A model generated the notes under the pieces. It was not told the DNA's origin. It did not search any database and was given only the letters and a program-made list of their open reading frames with translations. Shown piece after piece: positions 49,291 to 60,254 of a DNA stretch of 64,000 nucleotides. Source of the stretch: Pteria penguin (taxonomy: Eukaryota; Mollusca; Bivalvia; Pterioida; Pteriidae); assembly GCA_035048485.1 (NCBI GenBank), contig CM068585.1:55857910-55921909 (forward strand), given 5' to 3'. Numbering within the stretch: the first letter of the stretch is position 1; each line of letters starts with the position of its first letter. The position numbers were made by a program, and so were the translations under genes.

Positions 49291-49630
49291 ACGCCATATG
49301 ATATCTCGTTATCCAGACTTTTAAATGATATTCTGGATTCTCCGATCATTTTACACTGATTTGACACCTTCTTTACTAATAGGTTACCTACTTTGACTTC
49401 TCCATATATAAATATATATGAAATTTACACTATTTGACTCTTTCTACTGGGTATGTGACGGGTGTTGCTAGCAAGCAGGAGATGCTCAATCTTTCTGGGC
49501 ACCTGATCTCACTCCATCATAGGGACTCGCATATGCTCTTCAAGTAGACATATTTTTTATTTTCCACTTGGTTTTCATTTTCACTGATCTTGTATGTCCT
49601 CTGGTTTCATGATTTTGGGACTTTACATTT
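49291..49630 (+). mobile_element. Naiad-type 3' end fragment
   Basis: About 90 percent identical by eye to 44580-44920: CCATATGATATCTCGTTATCC, the last codons, then GACGGGTGTTGCTAGCAAGC and the same tail to CATGATTTTGGGAC. It begins in the final 50 codons, so it is an extreme 5' truncation. It lies in the same orientation 4.7 kb downstream of its relative. Confidence 0.8.
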
Positions 49631-50024
49631 ATTCCACCTGTACCAGTAGTATTCGAATCAATGAAATATACAGCTACACAGACAAACACAAAACCCAAAA
49701 TTAGAAAAAATGCCAATGAACATGTAAAAGAGAAAGTCGTACTCTAGTAGCACTTACAGATTATTGACTAGCTTTCCGATCAAAGTATGACATGGGAACC
49801 CACTTATATACATGCAATAGCATGTGCAATAAATGTTTGTTTTTGAAAGGCTAGAACGAATGAGACACACTGGTCTCCAGAGAACTTCCACATGCCGCGT
49901 TATTGTACTTTCGTTTTCTCTTTATCTACACCGGAAGTGAACTTTGTGAAGAGTTCAGCAGATAACGCAGGACGTTTGAAATTGAAAAAAAAAAGTTATT
50001 ATAACTATTCACTCCATTCTTAAC
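49631..50024. other. No gene seen
   Basis: Mixed-composition DNA with no supported coding sequence. It may hold the 3' UTR of the IMPACT-like exon on the minus strand. Confidence 0.45.
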
Positions 50025-50204
50025 TTATAGTCCTTGGAGAACATCCTTCGCTACTTGTTCAATATTGTCAAAACGTTTGGGTCCAAGCTGAAGCCCACTA
50101 TACCATCTTGAAATCACTATTGCGACATTTTTAATATTTCTGTCTGTAAACATTTTCAAGAGTCTCCTCCCTGCTCCGTGTTCTTTGTCGTTACAGTAAT
50201 TTCT
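50025..50204 (-). CDS. Terminal exon with IMPACT/UPF0029 domain
   Basis: On the minus strand an acceptor (TATGCAG) at about 50205 precedes about 59 codons ending in a stop at 50025-50027. The peptide reads NDKEHGAGRRLLKMFTDRNI, then KNVAIVISRWYSGLQLGPKR and FDNI. The GAG.RLL........VVVSRWYGG..LGPxRF pattern is the second half of the IMPACT (YIH1/UPF0029) domain. That domain occurs in regulators that compete for GCN1 and in other small proteins. The first half of the domain (a HRIYAY-type segment) should be in an upstream exon at higher coordinates, but I could not find it before 52.8 kb. It may be a true last exon or a fragment. Confidence 0.5.
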   Translation of the reverse strand, partial: RNYCNDKEHGAGRRLLKMFTDRNIKNVAIVISRWYSGLQLGPKRFDNIEQVAKDVLQGL

Positions 50205-50689
50205 CTGCATACCTAATCTATATTTATGAATGAGTACAACATATCTCTGACCAGCATATAAGTAAATAATCTCAGAAGAAAATAATCAGGAAAACTGAAA
50301 TTTATGTGCATGTGTCGGGGAAGTAAAATATGAACATATAATCCTTCAATATAGAAGCACAAGTAACACATCCTATCATATTAGAGTTTCATATGCAAGT
50401 TGCTGTACTGAACAAATGAGTATGCAATACAGCTCTTTTATTTGGGAAGTTGATAAGAATCACGAGGCTAATACAATCTGTTCCATTCTAGAAAGAAATT
50501 CATGTAGGCATTAAATAAAATTGATTCATGATCAGCACAAGACTTCCGATTCCGAATGAAATGTTGGACATTCTGTACCCGTTATGATATAAAACGTGTT
50601 AGTCGTTATCAACAGCCTCAGAATAAGATTTATAAGTGTGGAGCTCGTAAAACAGTTCCCCGAGAAGGATTTCACTTAAGTGTTATTGT

Positions 50690-50915
50690 ACCCTTTTCCC
50701 TGATTTTATGTGGTAGTGGCACTTTCTAAACAATGTTCACATTTATGTATATATAGTGTTGATTTATATTTGTTTCGTCTGTATATACGGATGTATCTAG
50801 TCAAACAGGAGACGCTCACTCTTCCCCGGACATCTGGTGTCACCTGCATTTCAGGGATTCGTGTATGTCCACAGTGGTACATTGTTGTAAATACCATATT
50901 CTTGTGACCAGTTAC
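50690..50915 (+). repeat. Repeat carrying the GC-rich core motif (copy 2)
   Basis: Plus-strand counterpart of 17395-17660: TATGTGGTAGTGGCACTTTC, then GGAGACGCTCACTCTTCCCC and GTCCACAGTGGTACATTGTT. The similarity covers about 220 bp and ends near CTTGTGACCAGTTACTT. No RT sequence adjoins. Confidence 0.7.
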
Positions 50916-50968
50916 TTGTTTTGTCTATGGACAAATTCGTCATCATTTTATATTTATACAGAAGGATA

Positions 50969-52128
50969 CAGTCTTAACATAACATACGCGTTCATGCGAA
51001 AAGCGTCCACGAGGACTGCTAAAGCACACGTGCCAGGCTTTTCGACAGGACGGACGTGCGCTTTTCTCGTTAACGCGGGAGGAAATTCGCATTAACGAGA
51101 TTTATTCCCACGTCTGCTCGGTTCAGTCGCACATTCACCCGCCTACACTTGTAATTCTTTCTATGCAGTAGTACGGATGGCGGAAATAAAAATAAAATGA
51201 ATTTAATAAAAACACCCAGAATCTCGCCATATACACATGTATTAAATATAATGTTAACATGACACCCTGCATTAAGCGTTTCATATGTAATATAACTCAG
51301 GAAATTACCGAGTAGGATGCGATAACATGTTTATGAAAAGCTTTGTTAGTTTATACCATAAAGAAAGTGGCATAATTACTTTTAAAATTTTATTAATTTT
51401 ATAATAATTTATTTATGTAATTAATTCTTATTTATTAAAGAAACTACTAAAAATTCTGTCTATCAATGTATAGACAAACACCAAGGTACAAACTATATAA
51501 TATGTAAACCGGATTATACTTAGCTTCTTATTATAATTTAAATACAGGTATTTCAAAATAAGTATTTCCACGTCGACCATATAACGAATACACAAACACA
51601 CAGAGCAAAATTTAGTCTATTTCTGTATAGACAATGTCCCTCCGAATAGTAAATGATCGGGGCCACACTTAAACAAAACACCGGTTTTTATAATTTATAA
51701 ATATTATAATTATCATCATTGTTATTATTTTTGTGAATTTATTATTATAATCATAATAATTATTCTTATTGCTGTTGTTGTTGTTGTTGTTGTAAAATAA
51801 AAACAAATTTCATTACAGTCAATGATCTGAGATTGCGTTCCATATTTGTAGAATTCAACTCTTAACATCTAAGGGTTTTATTTAATTTTAAGTATATTAG
51901 TTATACATTTCTATGTTCTTAATTAAATTCTGCTGTATGTACATGTTACTATAATTTAAGCTGTAAGCAAGCTACCGTGGCTGTCAAACGCGTTCATCTT
52001 GCAATAAAGTGAGTTAACGCGGTCTTAAAATTAAGTTAATGAAAACACGTGTGTTCAGCAGTCCTGAGCGGAGGAGGAAGGCACACTTCGCGTTAATGCG
52101 ACGTTAACATAATGTTATGTTAGAACTG
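50969..52128. mobile_element. 1.16-kb non-autonomous DNA transposon with terminal inverted repeats
   Basis: The left end CAGTCTTAACATAACAT (50969) and the reverse complement of the right end, CAGTTCTAACATAACAT (52128), match at 15 of 17 bases. Below the tips, both sides carry GTTAACGCG and CGCATTAACG-type palindromic blocks (51068-51100; 52010-52100), CACGTG and AGGACTGCT. The middle is AT-rich with a (TGT)n tract at 51772-51792 and has no coding capacity. I cannot see a clean target duplication. The transposase family is unknown. Confidence 0.6.
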
Positions 52129-52847
52129 CACCTTACTATATCACGTGCATGTTCCTTGTAGTAAGACCTTAGCACTGATACAATAATTTATGACCTTCAC
52201 ATTGAACCAATAATTGGCTTTGTATGACAATAAAAAGTGTAACAAATGCAAGTCCGGTTTCTGGAAGAAATCGGTATAATCCAGAATTGCAATAGAAAAC
52301 TATCTTTTTCCACATTTTCCCTTAAGAAACATAAAATTCGTTTTGTAATGGCTTCCCACAAGTTCTTTAGTCGACAGGGATGTTTTTCTTTTTTTTTTTT
52401 TTTTTTTTTTCTCAAAATTTCGGAACCTTAGATATTATTGATTATCTTATATGCATACATATAATTTCTGTTATCTTTTACCGTATGTCACAGTAAGATA
52501 AAATCACCCATATTTCAGTTGCAAATCCATCCAATTCCGTGAGGGGTGTTGTACATACCAACATCTATAGAGATAGTACGTCTTGTTACAGACAGCTAGT
52601 GACCAGTAGTCTGCCAATCACCTAACTGAATTCTTTTTTCTTTTTGTTTCTGAATTTTTCCCTTCTCGTTTTTGTTTTTTATTCTATTTTTTTTTTTTGT
52701 AAGCTCATTAATTCTATTAAGAATATCAAGTATAAAATTTACAAACAAACATTGAAATACTACTAATTTCTATCATAGTGTACATACAGGCTCAGTTTGG
52801 TTTCCAAGCTATTCAGTCAGTACAAGTATGTTCCCTACATATATTTT
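52129..52847. other. No gene seen; T-rich tracts
   Basis: Includes a T run of about 24 at 52387-52410 and another at 52688-52699. It lies 3' of the gene B stop codon, so part is likely its 3' UTR. Confidence 0.5.
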
Positions 52848-55800
52848 TCATTTTAAAACAATAACTCGATGGCTTTCCAAATGATTGTATAGTCCATTTT
52901 CGTCATTACTATCCTGGTATTCATGTGCTTGTAATTCAACGCCTAATATTTCCGAATAATGACCACCATCTTCACCGTCATTTTCTGTCCTTGCTTCATT
53001 ATTATCACACTCCATTTCCCTTCTAAATAGATAATGAAACATACTATCTTTAGTTAATCAAGAGACGTACTACGAACTGTCTACAGGGTAGAGACAACGT
53101 GTCAAAGGGAAGTAAGTGTGACGGACCATGCTCCCTTTTCACATCCCTTAAAACAATGTTTAAATACTCTACAAAGATAGTTATGTTTTAAAGACACCGA
53201 ACTTAACGGAGTATCGATTGGTGAAATAATAACGACATAAAGTGATATGTAATGTACAAATAAGCACTTCCAATAATTCGGTCAAAAGATAAGTAACTTT
53301 TTTAATGAACTCTAGAATGTCTTTTCCCGATCATTACACTATTTGCTATGATACCTCAATGTATTCTTGGAAAGAAGGATCGAAAAAGCCATATGCTACT
53401 TTTTATTATACGGCAGCATGACTTTCTATAATAACAGTGAGATTCAGAATAATATGCAGTACTGCGATAGAGAAACATACCTTTTTATATGTAAAACGTA
53501 TCCAAATACACACGCAGTTAGCAGGATTACAAGGAACACAGCAGATCCTTAAATGAAAACGTTTATTCACTAAAGTAAACTGCAACAAAATGTACATATA
53601 GACCACATTCTTACTAAAACAGAAAAAGGTTAATAAAATATTTGAGTTTTAAGATATTAGACCATTGTTAGTACGATTTACAGTAAGTACAAAATTGTTT
53701 TCATAAACTGCTATATATATAGTTCTCTTTTTTCACACTTTTGTACTTGAACACAAATAACTATTATTTTTTAATTGATTTGTATACTTTTTTATCAAAT
53801 AAAAAACTTAAAATGCATACCGCAAATTATCAATACATATATATGGTTGTCACTGTTGTCTTTAATAGCCGATATTGAATGCTCTACAAAGAAAAAGACC
53901 ATAAATTAAATTGTCAATCGCCGAGTGTAGCTGATTTCTGTGTATCATTTGTGTATGTGTTTGTATCATTCTTCTTTATGAACATATTTTAAAGTTTTGA
54001 TTAGTTCTGAGTTTAAATAGGCACGACATGCTTTTCACGAAGAAAATAACAGATAATTTAGATGGTGAACTTGCCAATTGAATTCATCTGCATTGGTATT
54101 AATGTCCTGTCTTCGGAATTCTTGCTCGGTATACTGTAATGTTCGTTTGTTAATATTGATGTATGGTAATTTACAAAGATCATAGATTTCGTAATGTCTG
54201 TTTTTCCGGTGGGGGATATTGGACTAGACATAAAGCAATGTGATTTATCAGCAATATTAAATTTCAAAATTAATGCATTTGTACGAGCATTGACAGTGAC
54301 ATTAATTTAAATAATATTAATTAGATACATTCGATAAAAGGAAACAAAGCAGGAGGTTATAAGTGACTAACTGACGAAAATGCTCATTTTAATTTTTCAT
54401 TTTTATCTCATTTGTTACTGTTATTCGTATCTATTTATTAATAAGACGTTTATATGAATATTTCCTTGAAATTTGTTTTAACTCACATTTTGTCCTTTTC
54501 AAGAGAAATGTTCAGGCAAGAAAGATCTAAAATTATTACATAAAAAGATAATATTAGAAATACGTCTAAAATGTGACATAATTTGAATCGTTATACAAAA
54601 AAAACCTTAAATTAATGTAGTATGGTACGCATTTACGCATATTAATGTTTCATTCTAAAAATGCGACAGCTATAGTACTTTGTTTCAAATATAACACAGG
54701 ATTCATTGTATCAGCAATAAATAGAACAAGACAAATAGTGATGCATAGCATCAATTCGCTGATGATCATAATCTTATCGAAAATAATGATAGTGTAAATG
54801 CACCAATTCAGTGTCTGTAATGCACAAATGTTTTCCTGAGCAAAAATGGGAATTGATAAGATCAGTGATAGCAAGGGAGAGGAAGAAATAATTTGATTAA
54901 TCATTGTAGAAAGACGAATACAAGAACTCCCAAAATTACACCAAACACTACGTAAATGTAGAAATATATTGGAGAAGGCATAAACATGACAAGATAAAAA
55001 TTAATAAAGTGCGTAGAAATATTTTGCGCTCGCAGTTTTTACTTAATATCATAAAATAAATGTTAATTATTTCCATTTCTTTTTAAATAGTAGCTCTACA
55101 TCATTATATTGAGGGAAGCAGAATATCACGAAAACAACGTCTCCATTAATACACCATGAGCCCAGAAAAAAAGAATATCAATTTAATCAGCGGCATTCTG
55201 GCTAGCGATAATAATTTACTACACATTTCCTTAACAATGAATGAAAAGGAATTGCTGATCTTATTACTTTGGAAACTATTAAATTTGAATACTTAACTGA
55301 CATTTGAAAAGTTCATTTGTAAAGTATCCCGTCAGTGGACATCCGTCACCAGTGCAATTTTGTCCATAAATCCTTAAGTCATCAGAGTTATCAAACAGAT
55401 GACAAACTGAAGGTAAGATATAAGAATAAAACATTGATTTTCGAAATGTCACACTTCTTGTTTTCTAGTTAACATTTGCAAATACAAAGTAAAATTGCCT
55501 TTTAAGTAACTACCAAACTAACACTTTCTCACGACAAAACTATGTATTTGTGAAACCCTACGCCCTATGAGGTAAAGGCAACAAAGTCACTGAAATTGGT
55601 GTAATTTGAAAAGAGGCCATTAGTGGAGCACACATGCCAAATATGAAGTCTCTATTTCTCACGGTTAAAAATGGATGGTGAAGGTAAAACAAACAAACAG
55701 GACAAATATAATATACAAATTTAAACGTAAATAGAATAATAGAATATAAGATTAAATGTCAGAAATATGAAGAGACTTCAATCTAAGCCACTGTGATCTG

Positions 55801-56453
55801 CCAATGTCAGAGCCTGTGACGAAGCGTTTTCACATGAGTCGTATCTAAACGTCAGAAGGGACATTTTCTTTCCTAGAAAGATAAAGATATGTCCCGTCAA
55901 AAAAGATTCACAGCCCTGTTTTCCAAGGCAACACCAACAAATATATGGTCTTTCTAGAGATTTTAGAGGTCATGTCGATGTCGAAGACGTTTAAACTTTT
56001 ATCGATGAGATGAATGTATTCAAAATTTTGTTGGTTGATTGATTGGTGTTTTACGTCGATTTCAACAATTTTTCAATAATATTGCGATATGGAAGCAAGA
56101 GGTGACTAACCCGTATCGTCGGCGCCGAAAGCCAAGCGCTTAGCCACTTCACCAAGCCTGCCCCCGAACATTTGACTCCCCTTATTTTGTATATTACATC
56201 GCAATAGGAACTGGGAAGATATTCCGCTAGACATATATTATTAACTGTAAGTTTATGGTTTCTATATATATAGTTTTTAAAATGTCTAAATTTATATGTG
56301 AAGTTGTTTTCATTGTTGAGTAGAATTCATGTAGAGTGCCGGCGTGATACGATTATGTATACATTTCGGAAACATGGCTAATCATTTCTGTTAGGAATAT
56401 TAGAACAGCCAGGATGCTTTTTAGATACAATAAAAATTACAATTAAATAAAAG

Positions 56454-56521
<68 letters not shown>

Positions 56522-57212
56522 AACAAAACAGGGAACAATTCCACGAATTTCAGTTTTCATATTTATATCAATCCTGTTTTGTATGCTGAAGAGAGCCACG
56601 TCATATATCATTTAAGAAATCTAAATACTTCGGTCCCTTTGGAATGCTCAATAATACCTCATACATGAAAATGACGTTTTGATACTTGATGTACCCAATT
56701 TCTGACGAAAATGTCCATGGCGTTGAATTATTGTTAATGTCATAAATACAATGCTTTTTTTTTCAATTTTTTTGTCCCGACAATTTGATGATGAAAAGGT
56801 AATGGTAATTTTGATCACTGTATTCACATTACCCAGAGGTCAATATCTTTATCTTTGGTAAAGTGGCGAATTATAAATTGATCTGATAAAATACTTACAA
56901 ATTAATACGAAACAATTGTAGTTGTAAAAGTATATTTGAAGATTTCAAGAGGAATGAAAGCTGAAATAAGTGCCCTACATGTGATTACTTACATCCTTTT
57001 TGAACAAACATCGGTTTAGCACAAAACTCCACTTCTTTCCCGTGAACAGAAATCCCGCAATGGTATTCCGAAGACTTACATGAAATCACGTTTTCTCGTT
57101 GCTTCCAGGAAGATTCATTCCGTGGACATGTTGATATGTATGTATATTGTCTAAGCATAATTACAGAAGTTATCATAATGTTTTTTAGCAGAAATAAGTC
57201 AGTGATACTCAT
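52848..57212 (-). CDS. Gene B: paralogue of gene A, type I membrane receptor-like protein, 251 residues
   Basis: Exons on the minus strand: 56993-57212, 55302-55406, 54487-54526, 54075-54223, 53481-53547 and 52848-53022. Intron phases match gene A throughout; exons 4 and 5 have the same length (149 and 67 bp). Intron 4 has a GC donor (G|GCAAGT); the rest are GT-AG. The start at 57212 is followed by a hydrophobic leader (about 27 residues). The ectodomain has the 8 cysteines of gene A (TCP, YHC, HGKEVEFC, DGCP, SCLN), with NES, NCT and NIS glycosylation sites. The transmembrane helix is at about 172-190 (AVFLVILLTACVFGYVL). The tail has YSEI (Y216), EYQD (Y229) and YNHL (Y239) and ends like gene A (YNHLES.RVI..K). 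Gene B is compact (4.4 kb against 12.4 kb). Neither function nor ligand is known. Confidence 0.78.
56030..56170 (-). mobile_element. tRNA-derived SINE in gene B intron 1
   Basis: On the minus strand: TGGTGAAGTGGCTAAGCGCT (box A region), GGCGCCGACGATACGGGTTA (damaged box B), and the TTGAAATCGACGTAAAACAC tail. Family of 59092-59262, internally deleted around box B. Confidence 0.7.
56457..56512. repeat. (TA)n microsatellite
   Basis: About 56 bp of uninterrupted AT/TA dinucleotides in gene B intron 1. It generates a spurious open frame of alternating Tyr and Ile on the minus strand. Confidence 0.95.
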
Positions 57213-57459
57213 TATTATCAGTGTGAATCGTGTTAATGTCTTTCCAATCAATAACTTCCTCTTTAGTATGCCTGCATTTCACTTTCAAAATGTTGCATTT
57301 CCTTAAATATTGCGGATATTTTGTGAAGTACTATTATTTTAAGTATCATATTAAGTGAAGAGGAAGATACAAATAGGAAGTGCATCATCTCGTATTAAGC
57401 TGTAAACGACTTATGCAACGTATCAGGAAGAACTTACGACCCAGAAAAAAAAATTATGG

Positions 57460-58570
57460 TTATGTGTGCATCTTGACTTGAAAATATCACCTTGTTCAAG
57501 GTTAGGACATACCCTTGGGCCATGAACAGCAATTGTGTAAAACATTATTTATCTATAAATTAAAAGGAATAAGTTACAACTCGGAAAAGAATTTTGGCTA
57601 TGAATGTACTGTGAACTTGACCTTGCAGATATGACCTTTACTCAAAGTCATGACCACCTTAGGTCATGAATAACCACTGTTTCAAATATAATCAATCTCT
57701 TTAGTAAAAATTATGGCCTGGACAAATTTCATGGGCAGACCTACAAACACAGACGGACAACACATCTTTGGATCTTGGAAAACAACGGTGTGAAATATTA
57801 TCTATATCCTACATAGCAGTAAGTAGTTATGGCCCGGGTAAGAATTTCGACCATGCGTTCACGTTTACCTTCACCTTGGAGATTTGATCTTGAATCAAAG
57901 TCACGACAAATGCTTTTGGTCATGGAGGACAATTTTTTGAAATATTATCTAGATCAAACCCGGCAGTAAGCAGTTATGGCAAGTGCAAAGATTTCAGCTA
58001 TGTGCTTCACTGTTACCTTGACCTTGAAGATATAACCTTCGTTCGAGGTCATGTACACCCTTGATCAAGGACAATTATGTGAAATGTTATTCAGATCCAA
58101 CCTAGCAGTAAGGAGTTATAACCCGAAGAAGAATTTCGATCATGTTGCATTTTGACCTTAACTTTGGAAATATGATCTCGATTCAAGATCATAACACACC
58201 CTCAGATCATGGAAAGCAATTGAGTGAAATATTATCCTGGATAATAATCTAGCTTGGCAGTAAGGAGTTATGGGGCAGAGAAGGAAGGATTTTGGCTTTA
58301 TGCACTCTGAACTGAACAGATATGACATTGGGTCAAACTTATGATACATTCTTTGTGACATTTATTGTGTGAACTGTTATCCAAATCCATCTTGGCAGTA
58401 CGAAGTTATTGCACGAACAAGGATTTGTGAACTATGACCCTGAATTTGAAGATATGACTATAGGTTAAGATCATGACATACCCTTAGGTCATGTACAACA
58501 ATTTTTAAATGTTATCCAGATCCAAAAAAGGGTAAGAAGTTATGGCCAGACAAATGTGAACTGACAGAGT
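57460..58570. repeat. Degenerate minisatellite, ~138-152-bp units rich in TGACCTTGA
   Basis: The marker GCAGTA(A)GnAGTTATGGC recurs at about 57816, 57963, 58105, 58257, 58395 and 58530. Each unit also has a (T)GACCTTGA.GATATGA.CTT block and a GGTCATG.AnAnCAATT block. Units differ by tens of percent, so the array is old. It begins about 250 bp upstream of the gene B start codon. Confidence 0.8.
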
Positions 58571-59078
58571 GATTCCTATACAACCCCCCCCCCCCCCTTT
58601 CAAACTTCGTTGGCAAGGGGTATAAAAATTGATTCATACATCCCTACTCAATTTCTTATATTAAATTACAGGGCTTTCCCATTATACAGAGAGTGCTTCA
58701 TTTCCAAAGCACTGACAGTATTAAGTAAACGAGCAACCCCCCCCCCCCCCCAAGCAAAATGATTTTGGTGTAATGTGAAAGGGCTTAGATAGGCAGACAA
58801 ACAAACAGACAAATGGGGTTAAAAAAAGAGTGCACAGTAGATTCGATGGCATTAAAAAAACAGCAAACAAATGACTACGAACTACGATATTATTCAACGC
58901 TTTATGAAATAAACAAAACCAGAAAAAAAATGAAATATTGTGATGGCGAGTTTTACATCAAATAAATGATGAATTTATCATGATGTAAAAAACTATCATT
59001 CTTGTAGTGTTTTATGCACATTGTAACGGAAATGGAAAGAATGGACTTCATCATCCCTGTAAAGTTTCCTTATAATCT
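58571..59078. other. C-homopolymer tracts, no gene
   Basis: C runs at 58586-58598 and 58738-58752, otherwise AT-rich. A CTACAATATTTTG at 59079 starts the SINE target duplication. Confidence 0.65.
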
Positions 59079-59091
59079 CTACAATATTTTG

Positions 59092-59262
59092 GGGGGCAAG
59101 CTTTGTGTAATGGTTAAGCGCTTGGCTTGCGGCGTCGACGATCCGGGTTCGATTCCCGGGTTGCGCCACTATGTTTAAGAGGTTGGTAACCTCCTGCTTC
59201 CATGTCGCGATATAATTGAAAAATTGTTGAAAGCGACGTAAAACACCAAATCAACCAACCAA
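59092..59262 (+). mobile_element. Intact young tRNA-derived SINE with perfect 13-bp target duplication
   Basis: Head: CTTTGTGTAATGGTTAAGCG (box A) and GGTTCGATTCCC (box B, 59147-59158). Body: AAGAGGTTGGTAACCTCCTG. Tail: GTTGAAAGCGACGTAAAACA and (CCAA)n. CTACAATATTTTG is present unchanged at 59079-59091 and 59263-59275. It is the best-preserved reference for the copies at 19903, 45534 and 56030. It encodes nothing; it would move with LINE-supplied reverse transcriptase. Confidence 0.9.
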
Positions 59263-59275
59263 CTACAATATTTTG

Positions 59276-60254
59276 AGGTGTCCATGAAAATTTTTAACAA
59301 CTCCTTGTAGAAAAGATAACGACGTTCCATTGAATGAAAATAGAATATTTTATATTCACAACTTTAACAAATACCTAACGGTATAAAACAAGTTGCTTCT
59401 GAAATAATTTATTAGTAGATATGACCAAAGTATTGCGTATATACATGTAGACGTATATAAGAAAGGTAACCATGCCTCTCTTACGGCTCCAGGTTCAAAG
59501 ACCGACGCTGAACAGACAAATTTCTTTAACGCATTTAATCTCAAGCAGGATAAATCAGATAACATTTCATACTTCCTACTGTGACGTGCTCCATTTGCCT
59601 CATTTGAATCTCTGTGTCCTACACTAACAAGCCCATGTACATTCCACACTAAAAACAATTACAACTGATACTTGCGAAACGCATTATTCAATGTATTACA
59701 TGTGCAGATCATATGCTGCTTAAATTGTCATTGTCTTTGGACTTAAAACTAAAATATCAAAACATTTATACTATATAACAACTTCGATGATGTTGAAGGC
59801 CTAAGGTGTGGAAATCGAAAATCGAAAGACATATATACTTCAAGTGCAAAATCGTGTTATTGCATGTAAAAACTACCAAGCACATGTACAGAAACCTCTT
59901 TTCTGTCTCCACCCAGGACATGATGGTTTCTTTGTGTTATAAGTATCTTATTTGGGATCTTCTCACCTGGAAAGCCACAAGGTCGCTTTGTCATTTTACC
60001 CTTTTAAGTCTGTAACTGTTTCATGAAAATAAGCTTCATCTACACTGGAAACGGCGTAATTTCACTTCTATATCATTTTATTGTATAATCCTTACCTCTA
60101 TCTACTGGGTATTCGCTGTTCTATTCATTTGCGCAATTGTGCTAATTATATAGTCATGATTGTATAGCATAAGTGACTGATCATATATTAACCCATTTGG
60201 AAATAATTTACCTGGAATGAAATAGGTTTGTGTAATATCTAGTGGCAAATTATA
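59276..60254. other. No gene confirmed
   Basis: The minus-strand frame at 59356-59658 (100 residues) is more GC-rich in its middle, but I recognise no motif and no splice-supported exon. Otherwise AT-rich. Confidence 0.45.

Noticed and set aside
54650..54904. 84-residue minus-strand frame with a signal-peptide-like stretch inside gene B
   Set aside because: Gene B splices with correct phase from exon 2 to exon 3 without it, and there is no homologous exon in gene A.
56378..56611. Minus-strand open frame of repeated Tyr-Ile
   Set aside because: Produced by the (TA)n microsatellite at 56457-56512.
57460..58570. CRISPR-like or satellite array with fixed spacers
   Set aside because: Units are degenerate throughout with no repeat/spacer alternation; a eukaryotic minisatellite.
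59356..59658. 100-residue minus-strand frame
   Set aside because: No recognisable domain, no splice context, no paralogue in the window; left as unassigned.
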